Made by a program: the position numbers and the translations under genes. Below, one piece after another: positions 1 through 5,223 of a stretch of 7,030 nucleotides of DNA. Source of the DNA: Pseudomonadota bacterium (lineage in GTDB: Bacteria > Pseudomonadota > Gammaproteobacteria > Xanthomonadales > Xanthomonadaceae); assembly GCA_023423605.1 (NCBI GenBank), contig JAFAFF010000022.1, forward strand, positions 1 through 7,030, in the 5' to 3' direction. The stretch's first letter is position 1. Every line of letters begins with the position of its first letter. A model generated the notes under the pieces. The model saw only the letters and a program-made list of their open reading frames with translations. It was not told where the DNA came from and did no database searches.

Positions 1-851
1 CCGACGCCGGCGATGATGCCATCGGTGATCAGGCTGGCCAGCGGGCCTTCCGGCAGTACCGCCGCGGCCTGTTCGCCCAGCCAGCCGAACAGCGTCTCGA
101 TGCCGTCCATCATCGGCGTGGCCCAGGCGAACACCGCCTGGAAGATCAGGAACATCACCACCACCAGCGTCGCCAGCCCGAATACCGGGTGCAGCAGCCA
201 GCGATCCAGCGCGTCATCCACCTTGGCGGTACGGCTGGGCATGGTCACCGCGGCGGCAAGGATGCCGCGCACGCGCGCGTGGTAATCGATGTCCTGGCCT
301 TCCACCGCCACCAGTGGCGCGTCCAGGTGCGGCACCATCGCATCCAGGCGTTCAACCAGCGCACGGGCGCCATTGCGGCGCACCGCCACGGTCTCCACCA
401 CCGGCACGCCCAGCGCGCGCTCCAGCGCCTGCACGTCGATCCGGATGCCGCGACGCTCGGCGGCGTCGACCATGTTCAGCGCCACCACCATCGGCTTGCC
501 CAGCTCGCGCAGTTCCAGCGCAAAGCGCAGGTGCAGGCGCAGGTTGGTGGCATCGATGACGCACAACAGCACATCCGGCGCGTCCTCGCCCGGATAGAAG
601 CCCCGGCACAGGTCGCGGGTGATGGCCTCATCCAGGCTGGCCGGCTGCAGGCTGTAGGCGCCGGGGAGATCGAGGATCGCGAACTCGCGCCCGGACGGCG
701 CATGCATGCGGCCTTCCTTGCGTTCCACGGTCACGCCGGTGTAGTTGGCCACCTTCTGGCGGCTGCCGGTGAGCTGGTTGAACAGCGCCGTCTTGCCGCT
801 GTTCGGATTGCCCACCAGGGCCACGCGCAACGGCAGTGCGGCGTCGTTCAT
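1..851 (-). CDS. feoB: Ferrous iron transport protein B, N-terminal part (cut by the window edge)
   Basis: FeoB is the inner-membrane ferrous iron permease, with a cytosolic GTPase domain at its N-terminus. About 283 residues are present; the rest lies beyond the left edge. The G-protein motifs are in order: GNPNSGKT (P-loop, residues 14-21), the NYTGVTVE switch-I region (36-43, also typical of FeoB), DLPG (61-64) and NMVD (126-129). A helical linker and LDRWLLHPVFG (about 215-225) lead into the first membrane segment at about 226-245, which is the usual FeoB layout. The ATG start overlaps the feoA stop as ATGA, so translation is probably coupled. An ATG here places the P-loop 14 residues in, normal for the family. 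Expression is expected to follow feoA and be repressed by Fur when iron is plentiful. The family assignment is very secure; whether the C-terminal half is intact cannot be seen. Confidence 0.97.
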   Translation of the reverse strand, partial: MNDAALPLRVALVGNPNSGKTALFNQLTGSRQKVANYTGVTVERKEGRMHAPSGREFAILDLPGAYSLQPASLDEAITRDLCRGFYPGEDAPDVLLCVIDATNLRLHLRFALELRELGKPMVVALNMVDAAERRGIRIDVQALERALGVPVVETVAVRRNGARALVERLDAMVPHLDAPLVAVEGQDIDYHARVRGILAAAVTMPSRTAKVDDALDRWLLHPVFGLATLVVVMFLIFQAVFAWATPMMDGIETLFGWLGEQAAAVLPEGPLASLITDGIIAGV

Positions 852-1105
852 GGCCGAGCTCCCGCCGCGGCCATCGCGGTGATGCGGATGCGCGCGGCCT
901 CGCTGCGGCGCAGGGCGAAGCGGGTGAAGCCGACCTGCACCAGCAGCGGCTCGCCACCCACCGGGCCACGCGCCACCAGGCGCACGTCCTCGCCCTTGAC
1001 GAAGCCCAGTTCCCTCAGGCGTCGTGCGATGGTGTCGTTGGCGTGCGTGTCGTGGACGGATTCGACCACGGCGTCGGCGTGCAAAGGCAGATCGGACAGC
1101 GTCAC
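848..1105 (-). CDS. feoA: Ferrous iron transport protein A
   Basis: This is a small cytosolic SH3-like protein of 85 residues, the usual size for FeoA, which supports FeoB-dependent Fe(II) uptake. The core signature is visible: RRLRELGFVKGEDVRLVARGPVGG region (about 28-51), followed by VQVGFTRFALRRSEAARIRI (about 56-75), matching the family's RL.ELGf..G..v.......g.p....v.g....lr..ea..i.V pattern. The start is a GTG. It is chosen because a GAGAAG Shine-Dalgarno-like sequence lies 7 nt upstream (plus-strand positions 1113-1118) and because the reading frame begins with a normal FeoA N-terminus (MTLSDLP). The gene is first in a feoAB operon and overlaps feoB by 4 nt. The probable Fur operator at 1121-1138 is 15 nt upstream of the start codon. 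No feoC can be judged because the downstream end of feoB is outside the window. Confidence 0.95.
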   Translation of the reverse strand: MTLSDLPLHADAVVESVHDTHANDTIARRLRELGFVKGEDVRLVARGPVGGEPLLVQVGFTRFALRRSEAARIRITAMAAAGARP

Positions 1106-1120
1106 TCGCGCACTTCTCAG

Positions 1121-1138
1121 TGATAAGAATGGTTATCA
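1121..1138 (-). promoter_or_regulatory. Probable Fur operator of feoAB
   Basis: TGATAA and TTATCA form a perfect inverted repeat separated by 6 nt (TGATAA at 1121-1126, TTATCA at 1133-1138). It resembles the GATAAT-type half-sites of the Fur box, though it is not a full 19-bp consensus. It lies 15 nt upstream of the feoA GTG. A TAGAAT hexamer on the minus strand (1144-1139) touches its upstream edge and could be the -10 element, but no good -35 is seen at 17 nt. Fur bound here would cover the -10 region and transcription start. The sequence is seen directly; the role is inferred from the pattern and from the well-known Fur control of feo operons. Confidence 0.7.
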
Positions 1139-1185
1139 ATTCTACCATCGCCGCGCCGCGTCATGGCCCCAGGCCAGTGGACCGC

Positions 1186-1191
1186 TATGAT
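1186..1191 (+). promoter_or_regulatory. Possible -10 element for the liuCE pair
   Basis: TATGAT, one base from the TATAAT consensus, lies 29 nt upstream of the liuC ATG in the short divergent intergenic region. The expected -35 position (about 1163-1168, ATGGCC) has no recognisable consensus, so this is only a candidate. The Shine-Dalgarno for liuC is also weak (GCGGA, 1213-1217). Confidence 0.25.
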
Positions 1192-1220
1192 CCATACAGC
1201 TACTGGTTTACTGCGGACCC

Positions 1221-2018
1221 ATGACCGACTCCCTGCTGATCGAGCGCTCCGGCGCCATTCTGACCCTGCGCCTGAACCGGCCAGGCCTGCACAACGCCTT
1301 CGACGCGGAACTGATCGACGCCCTGACCACGGCACTGGACCAGGCCGGCCGCGACCCCGCCGTGCGCGTGGTGGTACTGGCCGCCGAGGGCCCATCGTTC
1401 TCTGCCGGCGCCGACCTGCACTGGATGCGCGGCATGGCCACCGCCAGCGAGGCCGACAACCGCGCCGATGCACTGGCGCTGGCGCGGTTGATGCGCACCC
1501 TGGACGAACTGCCCCGCCCCACCCTCGCCCGGGTGCATGGCGCGGCCTTTGGTGGCGGGGTCGGCCTGGTTGCCTGCTGCGATATCGCCATCGCGGCCGA
1601 AGAAGCACGCTTCGGTCTGACCGAAAGCCGCCTGGGATTGCTGCCCGCGGTGATTTCACCTTATGTCGTGGAAGCCATCGGCGCCCGCCAGGCGCGCCGC
1701 TGGTTCGCCACCGGCGAACATTTCGACGCCGCCACCGCGCTGCGCATCGGCCTGCTGCATGAGGTCGTACCTGCCGACCAGCTCGATGCGGCGGTAGCGC
1801 GCCAACTGGAACTGCTGGGCAAGGCCGGCCCCCTGGCCGCAGCCGGGGCCAAGGCGCTGGTGCGCCAGGTGGTCGCCGGCAGCGACCGCGACGCGCTGGA
1901 CGCCGCCAACGCCGATCTCATCGCCCGCCTGAGGGTGTCGCCGGAAGGCCAGGAAGGACTCGGCGCCTTCCTGGGCAAGCGTTCGCCCGCGTGGGCCGGG
2001 AGCCGCATCGATGGCTGA
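1221..2018 (+). CDS. liuC: Crotonase-family hydratase, probable methylglutaconyl-CoA hydratase (LiuC type)
   Basis: This 265-residue protein has the normal length and layout of the enoyl-CoA hydratase/isomerase superfamily. The two oxyanion-hole regions are clear: SAGADLHWM (61-69) and HGAAFGGGVGL (106-116). LTESRLGLLPAVISPYV (133-149) carries Glu135, which aligns with the second catalytic Glu of rat enoyl-CoA hydratase. The first catalytic Glu position is a glycine here (Gly115, in GGGVGL). The PAVISPYV segment is, from memory, typical of LiuC-like proteins in leucine/isovalerate catabolism. The expected reaction is hydration of 3-methylglutaconyl-CoA to HMG-CoA, and the next gene encodes HMG-CoA lyase, overlapping by 8 nt, which strongly favours this role. 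The usual partners (isovaleryl-CoA dehydrogenase, methylcrotonyl-CoA carboxylase) are not in the window. The superfamily is certain; substrate specificity is inferred from context. Confidence 0.88.
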   Translation: MTDSLLIERSGAILTLRLNRPGLHNAFDAELIDALTTALDQAGRDPAVRVVVLAAEGPSFSAGADLHWMRGMATASEADNRADALALARLMRTLDELPRPTLARVHGAAFGGGVGLVACCDIAIAAEEARFGLTESRLGLLPAVISPYVVEAIGARQARRWFATGEHFDAATALRIGLLHEVVPADQLDAAVARQLELLGKAGPLAAAGAKALVRQVVAGSDRDALDAANADLIARLRVSPEGQEGLGAFLGKRSPAWAGSRIDG

Positions 2019-2901
2019 TTTCGTCCGCATCGTCGAAGTCGGCCCGCGTGACGGCCTGCAGAACGAAAAACAACAGGTGGCCACCGCCGACAAGATCGCG
2101 CTGGTGGACCGGTTGTCGGCCACCGGCCTGCGCAGCATCGAAGCCACCAGTTTCGTCAGTCCGAAGTGGGTACCGCAATTGGCCGATGCGGCCGAGGTCT
2201 ATGCCGGCATCAGCCGCCGCGACGGCGTTTCCTATCCGGTGCTGGTGCCCAACGAACAGGGCTACGATCGCGCGCGCGCCGCCGGCGTGCAGGAGGTAGC
2301 GGTATTCACCGCTGCATCGGAGACCTTCAACCGCACAAACACCAACGCCGGCATCGACGAGTCGCTGGCACGTTTCGCGCCGATCCTGCGCCGCGCGGCG
2401 GACGACGGCGTGCGCGTGCGCGGATACGTGTCCACCGTGCTCGGTTGCCCGTACCAGGGCGACGTGCCGGTAGCGGACGTCGTGCGCGTGGCGCGCGCGC
2501 TGCATGCAATGGGTTGTTATGAAATCTCGCTGGGCGACACCATCGGCGTGGGCACGCCACGCAAGGCCCGGCAGATGCTCCAGGCAGTAGCCAGCGAAGT
2601 GCCGATGCAGGCGCTGGCGGTGCACTTCCACGATACCTACGGCCAGGCGATCGCCAACATCGATGCATGCCTGGATGCCGGTGTGCGGGTGGTGGACAGC
2701 GCGGTATCGGGCGCTGGTGGCTGTCCGTATGCCAAGGGTGCCAGCGGCAACGTGGCCAGTGAAGACGTGGTGTACCTGCTGCAGGGCCTGGGCCTGGAAA
2801 GCGGCGTGGACCTGCAGGAACTGGCCGCCATCGGCGCCTGGCTGTCCACTCTGCTGGCGCGCGCCAACGGCAGCCGCGCCGGCAAGGCATTGACCGCGTA
2901 G
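2011..2901 (+). CDS. liuE: Hydroxymethylglutaryl-CoA lyase
   Basis: HMG-CoA lyase splits HMG-CoA into acetoacetate and acetyl-CoA, the last step of leucine breakdown. The protein is a cytosolic TIM barrel of 296 residues. Every key residue known from the human enzyme is found at a constant offset of 28: Arg13-Asp14 in VGPRDGLQNEK, Glu44 in SIEATSFVSPKWVPQ, the metal-binding His205 and His207 in VHFHDTYGQA, Cys238 in GAGGCPYAKGASGN, and Asn247. It should therefore be active with a divalent metal. The start ATG lies inside the end of liuC, so translation is probably coupled. The stop codon is TAG, while all the other visible stop codons in the window are TGA. This TAG is part of the GTAG head of the adjacent REP unit, so the gene ends inside a repeat. 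The C-terminus reads ...SRAGKALTA and overall length looks normal. Identification is very secure. Confidence 0.96.
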   Translation: MADFVRIVEVGPRDGLQNEKQQVATADKIALVDRLSATGLRSIEATSFVSPKWVPQLADAAEVYAGISRRDGVSYPVLVPNEQGYDRARAAGVQEVAVFTAASETFNRTNTNAGIDESLARFAPILRRAADDGVRVRGYVSTVLGCPYQGDVPVADVVRVARALHAMGCYEISLGDTIGVGTPRKARQMLQAVASEVPMQALAVHFHDTYGQAIANIDACLDAGVRVVDSAVSGAGGCPYAKGASGNVASEDVVYLLQGLGLESGVDLQELAAIGAWLSTLLARANGSRAGKALTA

Positions 2902-2941
2902 CGCCGGGCTCTGCCCGGCTGGGGCATCACCGCATTGCCCC
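2898..2941 (+). repeat. GTAG-type REP unit (SMAG-like) at the end of liuE
   Basis: GTAG (2898-2901) is followed by a perfect 7-bp hairpin, GCCGGGC (2903-2909), loop TCT, GCCCGGC (2913-2919). Past it, GGGGCA (2922-2927) and TGCCCC (2936-2941) can pair as a second weaker stem, possibly the remnant of an inverted partner unit. The TAG inside the GTAG head is the stop codon of liuE. Confidence 0.85.
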
Positions 2942-3002
2942 GTAGAGCCGGGCTCTGCCCGGCTGAGACATCACCGCGCAGCGGAGCAGAGCCCCGCTCT
3001 AC
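2942..3002. repeat. Inverted pair of GTAG-type REP units
   Basis: The left unit starts with GTAG (2942-2945) and has the stem GCCGGGC (2947-2953) / GCCCGGC (2957-2963). The right unit is in the opposite orientation, GCGGAGC (2981-2987) with GCCCCGC (2991-2997), ending in CTAC (2999-3002). The right stem has one mismatch. The two units are also largely complementary to each other, so one long hairpin could form in place of two short ones. Confidence 0.9.
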
Positions 3003-3016
3003 GAAATGCCGGGTAC

Positions 3017-3077
3017 GTAACGCCGGGCTGTGCCCGGCTGGGGCATTACCGCGCAGCGGGGCAGAGCCCCGCTCTAC
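3017..3077. repeat. Inverted pair of REP units with a GTAA head
   Basis: The left unit opens with GTAA instead of GTAG (3017-3020) and has stem GCCGGGC (3022-3028) / GCCCGGC (3032-3038) with loop TGT. The right unit has a perfect stem GCGGGGC (3056-3062) / GCCCCGC (3066-3072) and ends in CTAC (3074-3077). It sits directly next to the efpL stop codon at 3080. With the units at 2898-3002 it fills the gap between convergent liuE and efpL, where the hairpins may terminate transcription from both sides; no U-tract is present. Confidence 0.9.
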
Positions 3078-3079
3078 CG

Positions 3080-3646
3080 TCAGTCCGCGCGACCGGCGAA
3101 CTCGCCGGTGGTGGTGTTGACCAGCACGCGTTCGCCGTTGGCGATGTACTCCGGCACCATGATCTCCAGGCCGGTGTTGAGTTTGGCCGGCTTCGGACGC
3201 TTGGTGGCCGTGCCGCCCTTCAGTTCCGGCGGCGTCTCCACCACTTCCAGAACCACGCTGGTCGGCAACTGCACCGCCACCGGCTGGTCGTCGATCACCT
3301 GCACGTAGATGCCGGTCAGCCCATCGGTGATGTAGCCGGCGTCATCGCCCACCACGTCCGCATCCAGGGTGTAGGGCGTGTAGTCCTCATCGTCCAGGAA
3401 CACGAACGCGTCGCCGTCCTTGTACGAATAGGTGGACTGGCGACGCAGCAGCTCCACTTCCGGCAGGTTGTCGTCGGCATCGAAACTGGCGTCGAGCTTG
3501 TTGCCGCCCGGCACGCTGTACATGATGAAACGGAAGCGGACATTGCCGCCGCGGCCCTGGGGCGAGCTGCGCTCGATGTCGCGGATCTGGTAGACGCCGT
3601 TGTTGTACTCAACGACGTTGCCCTTCTTGATATCGCTGGCTTTCAT
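3080..3646 (-). CDS. efpL: Elongation factor P-like protein, YeiP/EfpL type
   Basis: EF-P-family proteins bind the ribosome between the P and E sites and relieve stalling at proline-rich stretches. This 188-residue protein has the three-domain length of the family: a KOW-like N-terminus (about 1-63), a middle OB domain with [14 protein letters not shown] (about 81-94), and a C-terminal OB domain with the EF-P signature [21 protein letters not shown] (about 151-172). It resembles E. coli YeiP more than canonical EF-P: DYTPYT, VPEY and the terminal GRAD are YeiP-like. The tip of the N-terminal loop reads SPQGRGG with Arg32, where canonical EF-P has a modified lysine in PGKG. The start ATG gives the usual [16 protein letters not shown]-terminus; no strong Shine-Dalgarno is seen in front of it. 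The gene lies 48 bp downstream of a dehydrogenase on the same strand and converges on liuE. The family is certain, the paralogue very likely. Confidence 0.93.
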   Translation of the reverse strand: MKASDIKKGNVVEYNNGVYQIRDIERSSPQGRGGNVRFRFIMYSVPGGNKLDASFDADDNLPEVELLRRQSTYSYKDGDAFVFLDDEDYTPYTLDADVVGDDAGYITDGLTGIYVQVIDDQPVAVQLPTSVVLEVVETPPELKGGTATKRPKPAKLNTGLEIMVPEYIANGERVLVNTTTGEFAGRAD

Positions 3647-3694
3647 GATCGTAGGTGGCTTGGTTGGCGGACGCCGTCCCGGCGCCCTGGGGAA

Positions 3695-4465
3695 TCACTT
3701 CGGAGCGAGCCGGGTGGCGCCGTCCAGGCGGATGGTCTCGCCGTTGAGATAGGTATTGCCCAGCACGTACGCCACCAGCCCGGCGAAATCCTCGGGCTTG
3801 CCCAGGCGCGACGGGAACGGGATGGACGCGGCCAGCGATTCCTGCACCGCCGCCGGCATGCCGTCCACCATGGGCGTCCAGAACACACCGGGTGCGATGG
3901 TGTTGACGCGGATACCGAAGCGCGACAGTTCACGCGCCATCGGCAGGGTCATCGACACCACCCCGCCCTTGGAGGCGGCATACGCCGCCTGGCCGATCTG
4001 GCCTTCGTAGGCAGCGATGCTGGCGGTGTTGACGATCACGCCGCGCTCGCCGTCCTCGCCCGGCGGGTTGTGCTGCATGCGGTTGGCAGCGGCCTTGGCG
4101 ACGTTGAAGCTGCCGACCAGATTGACCATCACGGTGCCTTGGAAACCGGCCAGCGGCATCGGCCCCTCCTTGCCCAGCACCCGGCCGGCGCCCAGGATAC
4201 CGGCGCAGTTCACCGCCACCGTGAGCCCGCCCAGGAAGGTGTGTGCCTCGTCCACGGCAGCGGCCACTGCAGCTTCATCGCTGACATTCACCCGGAAGTA
4301 GCGTGCCGCGTCGGTACCCAGCGAGGCGACGGCGGCGGCCCCCTTGTCGTCGTTGAGATCGAAAAGGGCCACCTTGCCGCCCTGGGCGACGAGATGTTCG
4401 GCCACGGCCAGACCGAGGCCCGAGACACCGCCGGTGATGATGGCTCGTACGGAAGACAGCTGCAT
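3695..4465 (-). CDS. Short-chain dehydrogenase, HSD10 / 3-hydroxyacyl-CoA dehydrogenase type
   Basis: This 256-residue classical SDR oxidises an alcohol with NAD(H). The motifs are complete: the nucleotide-binding TGGVSGLG (11-18), Asp36 in LFDLND (favours NAD), NCAG (86-89), and the tetrad Asn115, Ser149 in VNTASIAAYEGQIGQ, Tyr162 and Lys166 in YAASK. Segments such as NTASIAAYEGQIGQAAYAASK, NTIAPGVFWTPM and IPFPSRLGKPEDFA are typical of HSD10-like 3-hydroxyacyl-CoA / 3-hydroxy-2-methylbutyryl-CoA dehydrogenases, which act in isoleucine and fatty-acid beta-oxidation. An upstream in-frame TTG at 4486 would add seven residues. The ATG at 4465 is preferred because AGGA lies 7 nt before it and the N-terminus then matches the family. 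The exact substrate is uncertain. Nearby leucine-degradation genes are consistent with branched-chain amino acid catabolism, although they are on the other strand. Confidence 0.92.
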   Translation of the reverse strand: MQLSSVRAIITGGVSGLGLAVAEHLVAQGGKVALFDLNDDKGAAAVASLGTDAARYFRVNVSDEAAVAAAVDEAHTFLGGLTVAVNCAGILGAGRVLGKEGPMPLAGFQGTVMVNLVGSFNVAKAAANRMQHNPPGEDGERGVIVNTASIAAYEGQIGQAAYAASKGGVVSMTLPMARELSRFGIRVNTIAPGVFWTPMVDGMPAAVQESLAASIPFPSRLGKPEDFAGLVAYVLGNTYLNGETIRLDGATRLAPK

Positions 4466-4495
4466 TGCACGGTCCTGCAGGTTCAAGAACCGGCG

Positions 4496-4501
4496 ATTCT
4501 A
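4496..4501 (-). promoter_or_regulatory. Possible -10 element of the dehydrogenase gene
   Basis: TAGAAT on the minus strand lies 30 nt upstream of the preferred ATG, inside the 80-bp stretch between that start and the nearest REP pair. No good -35 hexamer is found 16-18 nt further upstream, so this is only a candidate. Confidence 0.22.
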
Positions 4502-4545
4502 GCGGATGCCGGGCCCGGAGCTGTTGTGCGGCGCATCCGCCCCAC

Positions 4546-4604
4546 GTAGAGCCGGGATCTGCCGGCCGGGCTTTACCGCGCAGCGGGGCAGAGCCCCGCT
4601 CTAC
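4546..4604. repeat. Inverted pair of GTAG-type REP units, left unit decayed
   Basis: The pair runs from GTAG (4546-4549) to CTAC (4601-4604). Compared with the neighbouring pair, the left unit has a C-to-A change at 4557 and has lost one C, so its perfect 7-bp stem is reduced to GCCGG/CCGGC around a larger loop. The right unit keeps a perfect GCGGGGC (4583-4589) / GCCCCGC (4593-4599) stem. Confidence 0.88.
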
Positions 4605-4617
4605 CTGGCATGGCTTT

Positions 4618-4677
4618 GTAGAGCCGGGCTCTGCCCGGCCGGGCTTTACCGCGCAGCGGGGCAGAGCCCCGCTCTAC
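4618..4677. repeat. Inverted pair of GTAG-type REP units, intact
   Basis: The pair runs from GTAG (4618-4621) to CTAC (4674-4677). Both stems are perfect: GCCGGGC (4623-4629) / GCCCGGC (4633-4639), and GCGGGGC (4656-4662) / GCCCCGC (4666-4672). Its central linker differs from that of the cluster near liuE but equals that of the adjacent pair. It begins 15 nt past the lipoprotein stop codon and may act as a terminator or mRNA-stabilising hairpin for that gene. Confidence 0.92.
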
Positions 4678-4692
4678 GACGCGGCAACCGGT

Positions 4693-5142
4693 TCATTGCG
4701 CGGGCACGAACCCACCGCATCCATGCAGCTGCCGCGTTCCCACCGTCAGCATCGCCCTGGCTTCGAATTCCTGCCCGCTCATGTCGTCCTGGCAGGCTAC
4801 GCGCTCGATGCTCAGCTTCACCGGCGTGCCATCGGTGGCCGTGCCCGCCCACCCGTCCGGGCCCTGTGTCGGTGCCGCCACGTCATAGACCGTCTGTCCG
4901 TAATCCACCTCGACACGCAGCGCATGCGGCGCATCGCCGGCAACCCGGACCATCCAGCCCGGTTCATTGCCCGTCGCCCGGAACGCCTGCGATGCGGCCA
5001 CGCCGTTGTCCATCGCCGCCTGCGCGGCCGGCGTATCCGCGCCTGGTTCGGCCACGACCGACGATGGCGCATCGCCAGGCTGACAGGCAACCGCAAGCAT
5101 TACCACAAGCGCGGCAGGCAACAGGAAGAATGATGGGCGCAT
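4693..5142 (-). CDS. Putative lipoprotein with ATGNEPGW motif (COG3650-like)
   Basis: This is a 149-residue secreted protein of unknown function. A hydrophobic signal segment (5-19) ends in LAVAC, with Cys20 the probable lipidated residue. The -3 residue is Ala rather than the preferred Leu, so the lipobox is acceptable but not ideal. Gln at +2 would send it to the outer membrane under the E. coli rule. A Pro/Ala-rich linker (about 22-50) leads to the folded part: FRATGNEPGWMVRV (54-67), a middle strand region around VEVDYGQTVYD (78-87), then ACQDDMSGQEFEA (116-128) and LHGCGG (139-144). Cys117 and Cys142 could form a disulfide. This motif set recalls the COG3650 family of uncharacterised envelope proteins; the match is from memory. 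The start is well supported by AGGAGG 4 nt before the ATG. It is 81 bp downstream of the DUF4105 gene on the same strand; a TTGACG at 5195-5190 could be a -35 element of its own promoter. Confidence 0.85.
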   Translation of the reverse strand: MRPSFFLLPAALVVMLAVACQPGDAPSSVVAEPGADTPAAQAAMDNGVAASQAFRATGNEPGWMVRVAGDAPHALRVEVDYGQTVYDVAAPTQGPDGWAGTATDGTPVKLSIERVACQDDMSGQEFEARAMLTVGTRQLHGCGGFVPAQ

Positions 5143-5223
5143 ATCGCCTCCTCTACAGCATCGACATCAGTGCATGATCGCATCGCACCCGTCAACGCAA
5201 GGGGAACGTGCGTGCAGCGCCGT

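Noticed and set aside
189..1190. Long plus-strand open frame of 333 codons opposite feoAB
   Set aside because: It is His/Arg/Ala-rich, matches no family, and runs antisense to two securely identified genes; long shadow frames are expected at this G+C.
2898..3077. CRISPR-like array or origin iterons
   Set aside because: The units are inverted hairpin pairs with GTAG/CTAC ends and no uniform unique spacers, which is REP structure.
2935..3120. Small plus-strand frame giving repeated peptides such as AGLCPAE and RSGAEPRST
   Set aside because: It is a translation of the REP units; the repetition comes from the DNA hairpins and not from a protein repeat.
3647..3694. Terminator hairpin between the dehydrogenase and efpL
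   Set aside because: There are short GC-rich self-complementary bits (GGCG/CGCC), but no convincing long stem and no U-tract; the two genes may be cotranscribed.
4466..4486. Upstream TTG start adding seven residues (MNLQDRA) to the dehydrogenase
   Set aside because: The ATG at 4465 has an AGGA 7 nt upstream and gives the normal distance to the TGG nucleotide-binding motif; the TTG has neither.
4465..5177. Plus-strand frames of about 222 codons crossing the second REP cluster and the lipoprotein gene
   Set aside because: They start in REP sequence and then run antisense to a gene with a strong Shine-Dalgarno and a clear signal peptide.
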